In this document: positions 46,109-58,111 of the stretch, one piece after another
Numbering within the stretch: the first letter of the stretch is position 1
Layout of the letters: every line of letters starts with the position of its first letter
From: Pascua guehoae
Taxonomy: Eukaryota > Basidiomycota > Tremellomycetes > Trichosporonales > Trichosporonaceae
DNA length: 64,000 nucleotides
Direction of reading: 5' to 3'
NCBI GenBank assembly: GCA_001600415.1
Contig: BCJX01000001.1
Coordinates: 222,365 to 286,364 of the forward strand
Translations under genes and position numbers: made by a program
The notes under the pieces: generated by a model
What the model was told of the DNA's origin: nothing
Database searches by the model: none
What the model saw: only the letters and a program-made list of their open reading frames with translations

Positions 46109-47346
46109 TCAAAGCTTGTGGTCGCCCTGCGAATGCCACTCCTCGTCCTCGACTAGCGACGAAAGCTGGAACCAGCCCATGGCGGGCGTGCCAATCTCGG
46201 CCTTCGTGGATGCAATCTCTTCGGGGCCAGCGACGACCATTTCCTCGCCCGGGCGGCGCGCGGCGTCGGCGAGGAGCTGGGCTTTGCAGCACATTTCAAA
46301 GTTGATTTGCCTGGGGGTTAGCGGGGACTTGACGTTGACTGGGGATGGTGCGTCTCTGGCTCCCACAAACAGAGACACGTGTGTAAACAAGGAGCCTTTG
46401 TCACATGGAGCATAGAGCCATCATGTAGGCGTGCGCATGGATGAACAGAGACGAGTGGCGCGTGCAGAGTGGACGCCCATAGCCCCTCCCCCCCTTATCT
46501 CCTTCCAAACCTTGGGCACGGACACAGGTGTGTTATCGCCCATACCCTCCGTCGCCGATGCCATCCACAATCCTCCGTTATCAATGCCACAGCCACTCAC
46601 CACCATGCGGCCTCGTCGATCGAGCTCTTGCCCATGGCGAGGATGCCGTGGTTTTGGAGGATGGCGATTTTGCGGGGCCCGGCGAGCTTTGCAATGCGCT
46701 CCCCTTCGCGGTTATCAAAGACGGCGCCGCCAAAGGGGACGAGAACCATGTCGTCGTGGTAGGCACATGCGTCCTGGGAGATCATGTCGAGGGTGCGGCC
46801 GAGGGACGAGAAGGCCTTTGTCTGGGGTCCATGGACGTGGACGATGGCCTCGATGCCCGCGGGACCTTCGCGCCCGCGGACCTTGTAGATTTGCGAGTGG
46901 ATCGAGCTTGCGCTCGCGTCCGTGGGCGAAAAGCCCTCGACCATGGCGCCGTCATCGATCCGGCAGCGGACCAGGTCGGACTGGCGCATGCGCGCAAAAC
47001 TCTTGCCCTGCGGGTTCACCCAGAACGTGTCGGGCTCGACGGGGTCGCGCACGCTGCAGTGCCCCGAGATGCCCTCGGACAAGCCTGCGCGGTGCAGGAT
47101 GCGGAATACGAGCGCCAAGTGTTCTTTACGGTACCGCCGCTCCTCCTCGAGTGTCTCAAACACCGGCAGCATCGTGCGTGTCGGCCCCACCTGGATGGCG
47201 TGGAATGGCGACGCCTCAATGTCTGTCGTGCACGGGAACCCAGGGGTGGCCGGTGACGGCACCAGGTGCGCCTGCCCGCGTAGGCGGAGCGTCGGGCTCG
47301 CGGCCGTCTCGGTCGTGGTCGTCGCAGTCGTCGAGGCAGGGGTCAT
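46109..47346 (-). CDS. Class II aldolase/adducin family protein
   Basis: Cytosolic metal-dependent aldolase-type protein (fuculose-phosphate aldolase/ribulose-5-phosphate epimerase fold). Two exons, 46601-47346 and 46109-46310, give 315 aa. Seen motifs: HLALVFRILHRAGLSEGISG and CSVRDPVEPDTFWVNP near the N-terminus; IEAIVHVHGPQTKAFSSLGR with two of the metal histidines; AILQNHGILAMGKSSIDEA with the third. The intron is 290 nt, long for this region, and ends CTAACCCCCAG. It is divergent from the PLP ammonia-lyase and downstream of regulator B. The fungal cytosolic members are mostly uncharacterised; retro-aldol cleavage of a hydroxylated intermediate is possible. Confidence 0.9.
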
Positions 47347-47792
47347 GGTTGAACTGGCTTGCGTGGGAATGGGGGGGGTAAGTGGGTCAAGATGAGGCTG
47401 TCAAGATATACTGCTCAATACCAGGTGGGCAGGTGGACACGCGGGGCTTGATTTGTAGGCGTGATTTGTAGTGGTGGCTGAGGACATGTCACCCGCCTCG
47501 AGGCGAGCCTTTCGTTACGGGCCCGGAAACGCCGCCTTCTCGTAACGAGCACCCACCTACCCAACCATAACCCGCCATGCAGCAATCTTGGCGTCGCCTC
47601 GATCCGAGCGCAAGCCATATCACCCTCGCACCCATGCATCCGATACGATAACAGCCAGAGTTTGTCACCTGCACTGACCATGCAGAGAAAACCTCAAATA
47701 ACCTCCGCCCACGGCCTCGTACAAGTCGTTCGTACTACTGCACACTTCCCCAGCTCTTCTCCTAGACACAGACTCACCCCCCACAAGCCACA
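47347..47792. promoter_or_regulatory. Shared divergent promoter with TCGTTACG inverted repeat
   Basis: 446 bp lie between aldolase (minus) and PLP lyase (plus) starts. TCGTTACG at 47512-47519 and its reverse complement CGTAACGA at 47541-47548 form an inverted repeat with a 21-bp spacer, a candidate dimer-binding operator. No biochemical support. Confidence 0.5.
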
Positions 47793-49614
47793 ATGACAGC
47801 CACATCTTCGGACTCGTCCGACTCCCCCATCCACCGCGTCCACCGCGCCCTCTTCCCCGCGCACGGTCCGACACCCGTACACTCCCTGCCCGATCTCGCA
47901 GCTGAGCTTGGATGCCGCGCCGTCTACCTCAAGGACGAGTCACGCCGCTTTGGCCTGCCCGCGTTCAAGATTCTCGGCGCGAGCTGGGCCATTGCGTCGC
48001 TCCTCGGCGAGCGGTGGGGGGTCGAGCCGTGGGATGTCGACGCGCTGCGTGAACGTGCGCGGGAGGAGCCGGCGTTGACGGTGTTCACTGCCACAGAAGG
48101 TGAGTCATGATAGAGGGCGTGACATAGCCTTCTGGAGCAGTGGAGGTGTCACTCTTGTGCTCCGGCTGGGCCTTGTCCAATGGGGATGCTTTGGGGATGC
48201 CTTGGGGATGCCTTGGGGGATGCCTCGTGTTACCTCTCGATCGTATTCTGGACTCTCTCCGATCAACTGCATGGGTGTTGGAGATCCATGATACCATGGC
48301 GGAGTGTGGCGTACCGGCTTGCAGCCAAAGGATGGCGAGGACTCAACGTGGAAACCGGCGAGAGCTATGTCACGAACGTGCCCGGCGCGCCAGCCGCAGT
48401 TGACTCCGTCCTCGACCGTTACCTTGCGTGCAATGTTCCAGCAAGGTACCCAGAAGCCAGAGCTCGCCCCACAAGCCAGAGCCGGAACCACCAACCCAAA
48501 ATACCATCCATGCTGACACACAGGCAACCACGGCCGGGCAGTAGCACACGCGTCCCGCCTCGTCGGCGTGCGCGCGCACATTTTCATCCCCCGCGTCGTC
48601 GAAGAGTGGTCGCGCAAGGCCATTGCGTCCGAGGGGTGCGAGCTGACCGTCGTCGATGGCGACTACGACGCTGCCGTGCGCGCGGCGGCGGACGCGGCGG
48701 CAGCGGTGGGGGAGGATGGGTTGCTTGTGCAGGATATGAGTTGGGAGGGGTATGAGGATATTCCTGCTGTGAGTTTGACGGTCATTGTGAGAGAGAGTTG
48801 GGGGGTTGGAACGGGGGATGGGAGGGAGGGTACCGCTCTTTGCAGAGACGCGACGCGCACCGACGGTAGCTGAGGGGGACACAATACCCACCAAATGTAA
48901 CTGGAGAAGGAGCTCTTGCGCAGCTCTGCTGGGCAAAAGCCTCCTACATCTGCTCAACCAGTAGCGGATGTGGACTGGACACGACGAACTATCAAGCTGG
49001 GGGAGGGAACAGCCCACTTAAGCCCACACCATGCACTCCCACCAGCAACGCCACCCACACCTCCCAAACGGCCAAGCCTTATTGACACCCAGCGCATTGT
49101 CGCAGGGTACACCACCATCGGCGCCGAACTCGACACCCAAATCCCCACCCCTTCCGCCGTCGTCGTCCCCGTCGGCGTCGGCTCCCTCGCCCACGCCGTG
49201 GTGCAATGGTATGCCGCCGACGGCGCACGCACCTCGCGCGGCCACCCGGCAGCGCGGATCATCACGGCCGAGCCCACAGCCGCGCCGTGCCTGCGGTCTG
49301 CACTCGCGTCGGGCGCCAAGGCGTCCGACACCCCCGCGCCGATCACGGCGCACACGCACACGATCATGGCGGGCCTCAACTGCGGGACTGTCAGTGCGGG
49401 CGCGTGGCCCGACCTCCGCCGAGCGGTACAGGTCCACGACGCCGCGGTCGTGTCCGACGCCGAGGCGATGCAGGCCGCGCGGGATCTAGATGCTTGGGGT
49501 GTCACTGCCGGGCCGTGTGGGGCCGCGACGGTGGCGGCTGTCAGGAAGGTGCGGGTGGGGGAGGGGGATGTGGTGGTGCTGATTTGTACCGAGGGGAGGC
49601 AGGTGGGTGCGTAG
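47793..49614 (+). CDS. PLP-dependent diaminopropionate ammonia-lyase / threonine-dehydratase-like enzyme
   Basis: Fold-type II pyridoxal-phosphate enzyme, expected to eliminate ammonia from an amino acid (2,3-diaminopropionate, serine, threonine). Three exons, 47793-48099, 48524-48768 and 49093-49614, give 357 aa. The PLP lysine lies in FGLPAFKILGASWA, matching the DpaL-type KDESxRFGLxAFK pattern. The phosphate/substrate loop GNHGRAVAHASRLVG begins exon 2. SWEGYEDIPA followed by VAGYTTIGAELD, VPVGVGSLAHAV and TAEPTAAPCLRSAL are typical of the diaminopropionate ammonia-lyase branch. Both introns are long (424 and 324 nt). It shares a promoter region with the aldolase. Exact substrate not resolved. 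Confidence 0.88.
48180..48229 (+). repeat. GGGGATGCCTT tandem repeat in lyase intron 1
   Basis: Four tandem copies of an 11-bp unit with single changes, inside the intron 48100-48523. Confidence 0.85.
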
Positions 49615-51127
49615 GTGCAGTCGGGGACGTGTAAGAGGGGGAGACGTGGGTGTGGCGGGGATTGGTGACTTGTCCGTGCGGAGTAGCACTGGTGCATGGT
49701 GCACTGGGTGATCCAGGTTGTGTAACTTGCAGCACCTCCTGGATCCTCCGTGATGCTCTGGCATCCGCTGCAACCGTCGGCGATCCAGGTGGTCTGTGGG
49801 CTCTCAGACCTCAACAGCGTTCTTCTGGCCCCAAGCGTCTGGATGCCAACCTCCAACCCTCCTCGCTCCGTCTACCAGCCCAACTGATACCCCTGCATGC
49901 TCATGACCAAGTCGAGAGTTTGGTGGATTGCCCCGAATCTATCCTTTATACAATGTAGATGACGTATCTCACCCCTTCTGATGTGGTGCAGGGCAGCCGG
50001 GGGATGCGGTCAGCCCTCGGTTCGGCCAGCATCCCCCCAAATGCTCCGCGTCTCTGTGCGTCTACACTTATATCGCCGAGGGGTTTTGCCCGCATCCCCA
50101 GCACCGTGCCCACTGCACGTCCATGAGCTGTCACCTGGCTGTGGTACCGCGGGCTCCGCTATCCAGTCCGTCGTCCTCCGGCACCACGAGCTACACGGAT
50201 GTCCACATCTTGGCTCTTGCTGTAGCTGGCATGGTCAGCGTCCCCGCTTGAACCACCTGGTGCTGTTGGGGGACAATCGCCGCATTCGACGGGTTTCAGT
50301 GATCGGTGAGATCCCAAGTGCTGGTGGTGAGGGCCGATTCTATCTTATCTTCGTGCAGTCTATTGGCGGCTGCCACGTGAATCGGAACCTCAACCACGCT
50401 GGATGCTTTACGCCGCTCGCGCCAATGATGTGGGACAGTCGGGTATGTCTTCCCACGTCTGGACATTGACGAGCGAGGTGTACAGTCCAGCTTACAGGTC
50501 TGGGTCGAGTGGCAGGACATGCGGTTACGCGGCGGTGCCGCAGAGTTGCCGACTTGTTCTGCTGTCAACAAATGGCTCAGGCTCGGAGACATGTCGTCAC
50601 CACTGCCTCTTCTATAGAGTATGCAGTTCGAGGTTGGTTCGGTGCGGCGCCGGTCATTTGACGGTGGCACCGCGCTAAGAATGTCAATCGCGGTTCAAAC
50701 GCCGAGGAAGACTGTGCCAGCCATGCGGGACAACAACAGTGCTAAACCCCTCATCGTCGCTGACCAGATAACACGTTCCCCACAGACCAGGAGCGGATAG
50801 GCCCATGAACCGACGCTTGTCTAATCAGCCACGGTAGCCAGGGGCCGAACGTATATGCAGCCGGCGGGATGTGGTCTGCCGGCGGGGCCGGCGGAGTCGC
50901 CGCACGTGCTGCGGTTCGGTGCCCGATTCGGTGCCCGAGCAACTAACAAGACTGTGGCATCCCCTTGCCTTTGCGAGCTAGTAGCTGCGGCTCTGGCCGT
51001 TTCACCTCCCCGCTAGGCCGTTAGCGAGGTGCTAACTGCCGCCGCCTCATCTTTGGAGATTGCGCTCGGCAAGTAATCACTCGAGCACAACACAAATCAG
51101 CCTGCCTCGAGCCTGCCTCGGGCCTCC

Positions 51128-51255
51128 CACTCGCCCGCTGTCTCACTTACCCTCACCACTCGCCCGCTGTCTCACTTACACCACTCGCCCGCTGTCTCAC
51201 TTACACCACTCGCCCGCTGTCTCACTTACACCACTCGCCCGCTGTCTCACTTACC
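51128..51255. repeat. 25-bp tandem repeat, five copies
   Basis: Units starting at 51128, 51157, 51182, 51207 and 51232, each CACTCGCCCGCTGTCTCACT plus TAC(AC), are nearly identical. The first spacing is 29 bp, the rest exactly 25 bp. No unique spacers occur, so it is not CRISPR-like. Confidence 0.92.
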
Positions 51256-52779
51256 CTCAGGCGTCACCCTGATCGCGCCGCGCGCCATGCGCCACGCGCC
51301 GCGTTTCATGTGTCAACGCGTTTAACGCCACGTGGCTTGTATTGCACGTTTAGGCACTCCTGTACAACGTTCTCTTGTGCTTTATGATACCCCCAACTTT
51401 TCTGCCCGCGCTGCAAGCCTGGACCCGCTATGGATGCTTGTCAAGTTTAGCCCGTGGAGGTAGCGTACTTGCATTATTCCTTGAGTTTGGGGCGTGCGGG
51501 ATAGCGGGATAATGGGGCACAACTCGGGGCGCTCGGGTAGTTGTTCCAAGGCTGCAAGGGTACTGAGAAATTTACGTCATTGTGGCAAAAACTCTGCGGT
51601 GGGTGTCAAAAAGGTACGAGAAACGGTGCATGGATGCCGAGGCATGCACATGCCGAGCTGCTGCAGACGTGCACGCCGTGCAATAACCCGCCAGTCTCAC
51701 CCTGCGCTGTTGCTCGTTTCCCTTTTAAGCCCTCTGTACCAACAGAAAAAAGAGAGAGAAACACAGAAAAAGAAACAGGGAGCCCGGTCAAGGACCTTGT
51801 CGCGCTCACTTGGATGCAAGGGATCAAAGTGCCCGCGGCTCAGTGGAGAGTGTCATTTCGATCCCACTCACTCCCGTCATTCCCCAGTTAGTTACTGCTG
51901 CTGCAATAGCCAGTAAAAACCCCTGCTGGGCAGTAAATATCCTCCGCCCCTGTGCGCCTGTGCTCTTGCCGTGCTGTCACAACGCGGATTTTGAGAAGAA
52001 CAAAGTCTCCTCATGTCTCTCGACCGGTCAGGTATGTCAGGGTTCTTCAGATCTGCAGGGGTTTTTATTAACAACATTTGCGACTCCCCGTTGGCAGATT
52101 AAGACCCGGGGTGAAACGCATCAAGGCTCTCGCGGTGCCAAGAAATGAACCACCGCAAACCCAAACCCACGAGGATGGCAGCAGTATCACACGTGCAGTG
52201 CGTGTCCGCTATGCTTGCCGTTTGGTGCCAGCGCAGTGGTGCCTGTGAGGTTTAGGTTGGGTCGAGCCATGGTATCCACAGGAGGCACAATCTTAACCAC
52301 ACACAGCCGCGGAGCTTGTCGAAAGAAGCCTGACAGGTAATCCTCAGCTCTCCCGTTGTGCACGTACAGGGTACTGCCCAGGTCTAGTTTTTTGCTGCGC
52401 GGGACAGGAATGGAATGTGGCGCCGTTGACGGGTTGGTGCGTGAAGTGTGGGAACTACTGTAGTCCAAGCAAGGATGCAGTGGCATGTTCCTAAAACGTT
52501 CCTCTCGTTTAATGACACCGCCAACCAGCTACCAGGCGAGTCGAGGCGAGAGCGAGGCACAGGAAGCAGTTTTGGATGCTGCAAGGGACAAGACATTCGC
52601 GGGCGCGTGCAACGTGGCCAACAGGCGACAGACTACAGACTACTGCACAAAGAGAGAGAGTGCTCTGTGTTGTCTTGTGTGTGTTCTGGACCCACCCACC
52701 CACGGCCACGGACCGCCATGAACGACAAGCCCCTGGGCCTCTGGAATGCTCCGTATCCCCCGATTGATAGCCACCAGAT

Positions 52780-52806
52780 CCCCCCCCCCCCCCCCCCCCC
52801 CCCCCC
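52780..52806. repeat. 27-nt C homopolymer
   Basis: An uninterrupted C run about 460 bp upstream of the glycosyltransferase start. With the intron 1 G run it makes two long complementary homopolymers 0.8 kb apart. Confidence 0.9.
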
Positions 52807-53263
52807 GTTCCAGACCTTCCTTCCTTGCTTCCCCCGCCGGCCCCGCCCCAAGACAGTAACTACACCACACAGACATTATTGCATACTACTGGTGCAACGA
52901 AGGGTTGCCACATTCGTCGCGTTGCTGTCATCACTGCGGTTCCTCTTACGCGCACCCCTATCACTACTGTCACCATCGCCGTGCTATCTTTTCGCGAGGT
53001 ACGACTGTCGACTGCCTTTGTACAATTATCATCACACCTAGTACTACTCTTCCACGTCTCGACACGGTTAACACCACGACGACGGCGCGACGACGGCACG
53101 ACACGTGGGCTTGAACGACTACTGGCTACCAGCTGTGCAGAGCTGCAGAGCTGCAGAGCCACTTTGACGCGGCCACAGTTCCACACCGTTGCAGCTCGAC
53201 TAGCACGACGACAGACAAGACCCCTACGCCGACGAGCCAGATCACACCACCACTCCCCACACC

Positions 53264-53586
53264 ATGGTCGTCCACGGCCTCCCGCGCGCGCGCATAGTCA
53301 CGGTCCTCATCATCGCCAACCTCCTCATCGTCCTCTACTTTACGACCGCGTCGCGATCCGGCCCCCACCACCTCTCTGCCCCGCACACCGACGAGGGCGC
53401 GGGGTGGATCGCCGCCCTCCGCCCCGACGGGTGCCAGGGGTGGAACCCGCTCGCGCCCGCAGAGGACGATCCGCCCGCGTGTTTCCGCGCAAAGCAGTTT
53501 CGCCAGATTCAGCGGTTCCGCGTCACGATTGCCCAGGATGGGCTCGAGTGAGTTTTGCGCCGACGTGTGGTGGTCCTACGGGACCG

Positions 53587-53638
<52 letters not shown>

Positions 53639-56600
53639 CGAGGTCGGAGGTCCGTGGTCCGTTGTTTGTGGTTTGTGGTGTGGGTGTGCGACGCGCAGGG
53701 TGGGGATTGAGCGGGGAGCGTGTCGTGCAGTCTGCCAAGATGTCTTGGTGCGGGGCGCATGTCCACGCAATCGACAGGTTGCGCCGGGTGCAGCGTGCGC
53801 TGCGCCTCCCCACCCCTCCAGCAACAACCATACACAATGATCTGAAGAGGACACTTGTGCATACATCCTACATCGGGGATACAGCATCCTCTGCGTCCCT
53901 CTGTCCTCTCACCGAGTTTCCAATTTTCCAAGTTGCCCATGCCTAGCCTAGTCCACGCTAACAACAAGGTATCTCGACGAGGAGCTCGAAGCCCTTGACC
54001 AGATCGAGCGCTGCGCTCTCGGTATCCACAAATGTCCCGTCCGCCCGCTGATCGTGACCGACTGGTACTGGGCGTGGCAATCGAAAAAGTCGACGTCGGG
54101 CGAGGCTATTTGGTTGTCCGATGTGGTGAGTGCGGCTTGGGGGTGGGCGTGGGCAAGGCGACGGGTTGGACGAGAAATGACATTGCGGGAAGGGGTACAG
54201 GGGCCAGGGGGGAGGTTGGAGGGAGGAGAATACTGAATGGTGGGAACTATGCCTGGAAGGGGGTGTCGCGGTTGGGGGAGGGGCGGGGGACGGCGCACGA
54301 CGGACCTCTAAAGACCTCTAAAGACGTTCGAGCGGTGTCGGTGGCGGACCTGTGACCGCCAAGGACGGCAGGCTGAGGACATGCGATATGGCCATGTACT
54401 ACGCTGCACTACACCACGCCATGCTCCGACAACGGGACCGCCACAGAGCGCTAACTTCTCCAGCTCGACGAAGTGAAGAAGAACGGGTACGCCGTCGCCG
54501 CGCAAGATCGTGGACATTACCGTGCGTGGCGCATGATCAATGGTCTCGACCTTTCGCTGTGAGTACGAGGTTCCCTCGCTGCGCCTAGAGTGGTGCGAGT
54601 GAATGGGTGCGAAGAAAAGAGGTGCCGGCGAGGTTGGGGAGGTTGGCAGCGACATTAGGGGCACCGACACAAGGTTGGGAATACCTTGTGCCAAGGAGAA
54701 ACTGGTTGGCACCCGGCTAGGGAGACGGCAATTATCTTCTCCTCGCGACGGCTGCGGTGCCAGACGGTAGCGGATTGAGACTGTGGTACGGATGGCTGGT
54801 ACCGGTGGATGGTGGCACTGAGGGGAAATGTGCAGGCGGCGGGGACGGAGCAGTTATCGCCGAGGCTCAAACTCAAGATGGAGCCTGGCGGCAAACGGCA
54901 TCAGTCTGGGTGCAACCGCGAGAGATGGAGGTGCGCCTCTGGCATGGAGAGCCAGCGCAGAGGACGACACCAGCCGGCGCAGGGGAGAATACCCACACAA
55001 CGACGGACCGACACTGACCTTCCACAGGCACATGTACTTGACATCCGACCGCGGCACGGAAATGTGCTTTAGCGACCCGCGCTGCGTGCGGCCTGAAGAC
55101 TACCGCACGCCCGATAACGAGGCTTACCGGCACGACCTCGAGGCGATTCCGGAAAAGGATATCGGGGTCGTCCCGGCCTGGCGGATCATTACCATGCACT
55201 GGGTGAGTGCTGGTTGGATGGGATTCTGCGTCTGTGAGAGTGCGAGGAGGTGGGCATGTCGTCCACGATGGTGTCAACGGAGTTTACGATTGTGCCAAGA
55301 GGCCGGGTTTGGTCCGTTGCGTAGCCACGAGGCGGGCGCTGTGCCTAGACGAGAGGATCCATGTCGAGGACGGCGAGGATATGATGTGGATGCAGAGGAA
55401 ACATGTCGAGGAGGGAGGGAGTGGTGATGTCTTGTTTGGTTCCGCCTCTTGCTCTTTTGCTCTCTTTGGCTTTGTTAGCCCTGTCCTTCACCGCGCTTCG
55501 TCCCACTCTCCCCGTCCCAGTTGCCCCAACCGACCCACCCATCCACAGCCCGCTAACGCCCAGTGGGGACTCAACCCCCAACGCGCTCCGGTCTACGGTG
55601 ACAAGAACTCGTACACGTACCAACCCCTTGGCGCCAAATGGCACATGGCGTGAGTTTTCCGACTCTGGTCCCAAACCCTATCCACACCTACGATTTCCTT
55701 CATCCCCCCTCCTTCCCCCAACACCTAACGCCTCAGACCGTTCGACTACCCAGGCCACACCTGGATTCCGCTCTCGATCCAGCGCCGATGCCTCGCGGCC
55801 GCCGCCGTGCCCTACGAGGAGCGCACCAACACGGTCATCATCCTCGCCAAGCGTGCACGTGAGTATGCGTGTGGTGTCTAGTGCAGTACGGAGGAGAACG
55901 GAGGAGACCCTAGGCCGTTCTGCTCCACCATTCTGCCTCACCATTCTTCCTCTCCCCCCAGTACATACCCACTAACACCCAGTCTACTTCCGCCTGCTCG
56001 GCCCGGGCTTCGCGACCGCCTGGCCCGAGATCATCAAGATGCTCAAGGAGGACAACATTACGCTCGTGACCTACTCGAACGACGAGGACGGCGAGGTTCC
56101 CCCGGGGCTTACGCGCATGCCCCAAATGTCGGCGTACGAGTTTGGGCGCCAGGTTGCGAGTGCAAAGGCCATGCTGGCTATTGGGTCGCCAGGACTGTCA
56201 CCCAGTCCGTATATCTCGCTGTGAGTGGACACGCGTTTCGAGGCGGAGAGGAAAGGTGCAAGAGAGAGGGGGTGGGGGTGGAGAAGGAGATGGAGATGAG
56301 GATTGACGTGGGCGGGCGTTGTGGTCGAGTCGTGCTGTGGTTGGAGCTGTCCGGCACGGTACTCGTCAGGGTACTGCTTTGGACGCCATTCGGACCGTGC
56401 AGTTCTCGTCGGAGTATTGCTTTGGAGCCTGTCTGGGCTGCACGGGCCAAAGTACCGTGGTGGAAGGATAGTTGTGGTGTTGTCTGCAGCTCAGTGTGCT
56501 GGGCAGTGTGGTCGGAACAAGCAGCTGTGGACGGACGACCTGGAGAGCTGTGGTCGGAGTGCTACAGTGGCGCGTGCTACAGTTGGCCAGAAACACCCCT

Positions 56601-57458
56601 CCTGCATCCCGCTAACACCCAGCTGCCAAGGCGTCCCCGTCGTCATGCCCACGCTCAACTTCCCCCTCCCCACTGGCTGGACGCTGTACGACACGGGCGA
56701 GGTTCAGAGCGGGCCCGTACAGATGCTCGGCGAGCCGTGGGCGTTCAACTATAAAAAGGGAGACTGGCGCGGCATGGTCCAGCAAATTAAGAAGGCTGTG
56801 AACACGCCAATTGAGCCTTTGTGAGTTTAGTTGCGTCGAGTGTGTTGAACTGGGCTGGGGCGAGTGCGCGCGAGCTATGTTACGGCGGCGCGAGTGGGGT
56901 TGGTTTGGTGCGAGTCTCAGTCGAGACGAAGAGGTAGAGTCGAGACAAACAGAGTTGAGGTAATGAGGTACGCGGTTGAGACTGCACCTGCGTAGTTGCC
57001 TAGTGAATGTGGCCGACGGCATAATCTGGCGTCACGTGGCGAGGTGAAGCGGCGGAAACTCGTGCTCCTCAAGTGGTGGAGATTACAGACCCGAGTGGTG
57101 GAGAGTCACAGCCCCGAAGCTGTGGGCATTGCAGCCCCCAATGTGGCACACTGTCCCAGTTCAGCCGGCTGGTCACACCAGCTCTCGACATGCTCCTCCC
57201 TCTACACACCCGCTAACCCCCAGCATCCCGCCCGAGAACACATTCCAAAACCTTGCACGCGTGGTACACGAGTTCCTCAACGACGACTGGGAGGGAGCGT
57301 ACCATGCCTTCCTCGCGACCCAGCCCAATGGCATCATCCCCGAGCTGGGCGTCGAGCAGCGGGATCACTGCTACAGCGACAAGGGGTGGTGTTACAAGCC
57401 TGTGCGCAAGGGGTATTACGATGAGAAGGGGCGGGTTTTGAAGGATACGATCTGGTAA
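53264..57458 (+). CDS. GT18/MGAT5-like type II membrane glycosyltransferase
   Basis: Golgi-type glycosyltransferase: a short cytosolic tail and one signal-anchor helix (residues about 10-27, IVTVLIIANLLIVLYF) precede a luminal domain. Nine exons: 53264-53547, 53969-54125, 54464-54558, 55028-55202, 55564-55649, 55737-55858, 55983-56220, 56623-56820 and 57224-57458, giving 529 aa. The C-terminal half (LGPGFATAWPEIIKMLKED; IGSPGLSPSPYISLCQG; VNTPIEPFIPPENTF) parallels the layout of N-acetylglucosaminyltransferase V family GT18. Paired cysteines near the C-terminus (HCYSDKGWCYKP) fit a luminal domain. Five of the eight introns are 330 nt or longer, and intron 1 holds a 51-G run. The last exon could instead splice at TG/GTAAGC. 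Donor and acceptor sugars are unknown. Confidence 0.78.
53588..53638 (+). repeat. 51-nt G homopolymer in glycosyltransferase intron 1
   Basis: An uninterrupted run of about 51 G within the intron 53548-53968. The length may be imprecise in the assembly. Confidence 0.9.
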
Positions 57459-58111
57459 GCGTGTTTGCGGAGGAGTGGTCATTGGCGGAGGAGTGGGAAC
57501 GGAGCAGGAGGAGTTGGCGCTAGGGGTGGAGGTATCGGCCAACAGCGCGCGCCCAGGGTATGGTGCGCGGCGCTCACGGCGATGCCTGGATTTGGTAGCG
57601 ATCTGCGGGACATTGCGCTTTCGGGACATCTGGCTGTGTGGACTGAGGCGTGCATTGTACTCATATGTAGGATGGATAGACTATGATAGAAGTTGCTCGT
57701 GCACCCAGTCGAGTGTGTCGGAGAATGCCTTTCGGTGCTAGTTGGAGCATGGGCTGCAGTAACAGACCGTTGCCTGCAGCCAGGATGCCGATAACTCGGC
57801 GCCTGGCGGGCGGCGCCGTGTCGAAAGGCACGCGCAAGAGTCCAACCAGAACCAGCTGGTAAGTCATGCCACAGGCAGGGGTGGCGAGTGTATGCCCCGG
57901 AAACGCCCAATGCGAAACCTCAAGGCCACCCATGCACCCAGGCTACCCCAGACTGGCCCACCTCCGTTCAGGCACATCAATCAGCCCACACCGTGCGGCT
58001 GGGAGTAGAGAACACGCCATCGCCCTCCGTCCTGGCCCACTGGTACCTCTACATGCCAGCTTGCCAGCCTGCACGCCTCGCCTAATCGATCGGGCCGGCC
58101 GCCCTGCCCCG
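57459..58111. other. Convergent intergenic spacer
   Basis: It separates the glycosyltransferase stop (plus) and regulator C stop (minus). Nothing recognised apart from the expected 3' UTRs. Confidence 0.5.

Larger units (their letters stand above)
49615..53263. other. 3.6-kb gene-poor stretch
   Basis: No protein or RNA gene is recognised on either strand. Contents: a 25-bp tandem repeat (51128-51255, separate entry), an A-rich patch at 51746-51776, a 27-C homopolymer at 52780-52806, and the leader of the glycosyltransferase. Codon-like runs are short and unlike the surrounding genes. Confidence 0.5.

Noticed and set aside
49981..50469. Plus-strand 162-aa frame in the gene-poor region
   Set aside because: Composition is Arg/Ser/Gly/Cys-rich without motif, signal peptide or conserved pattern; likely chance in GC-rich sequence.
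51128..51255. CRISPR-like array
   Set aside because: The units are contiguous tandem copies without unique spacers, in a eukaryotic nuclear context.
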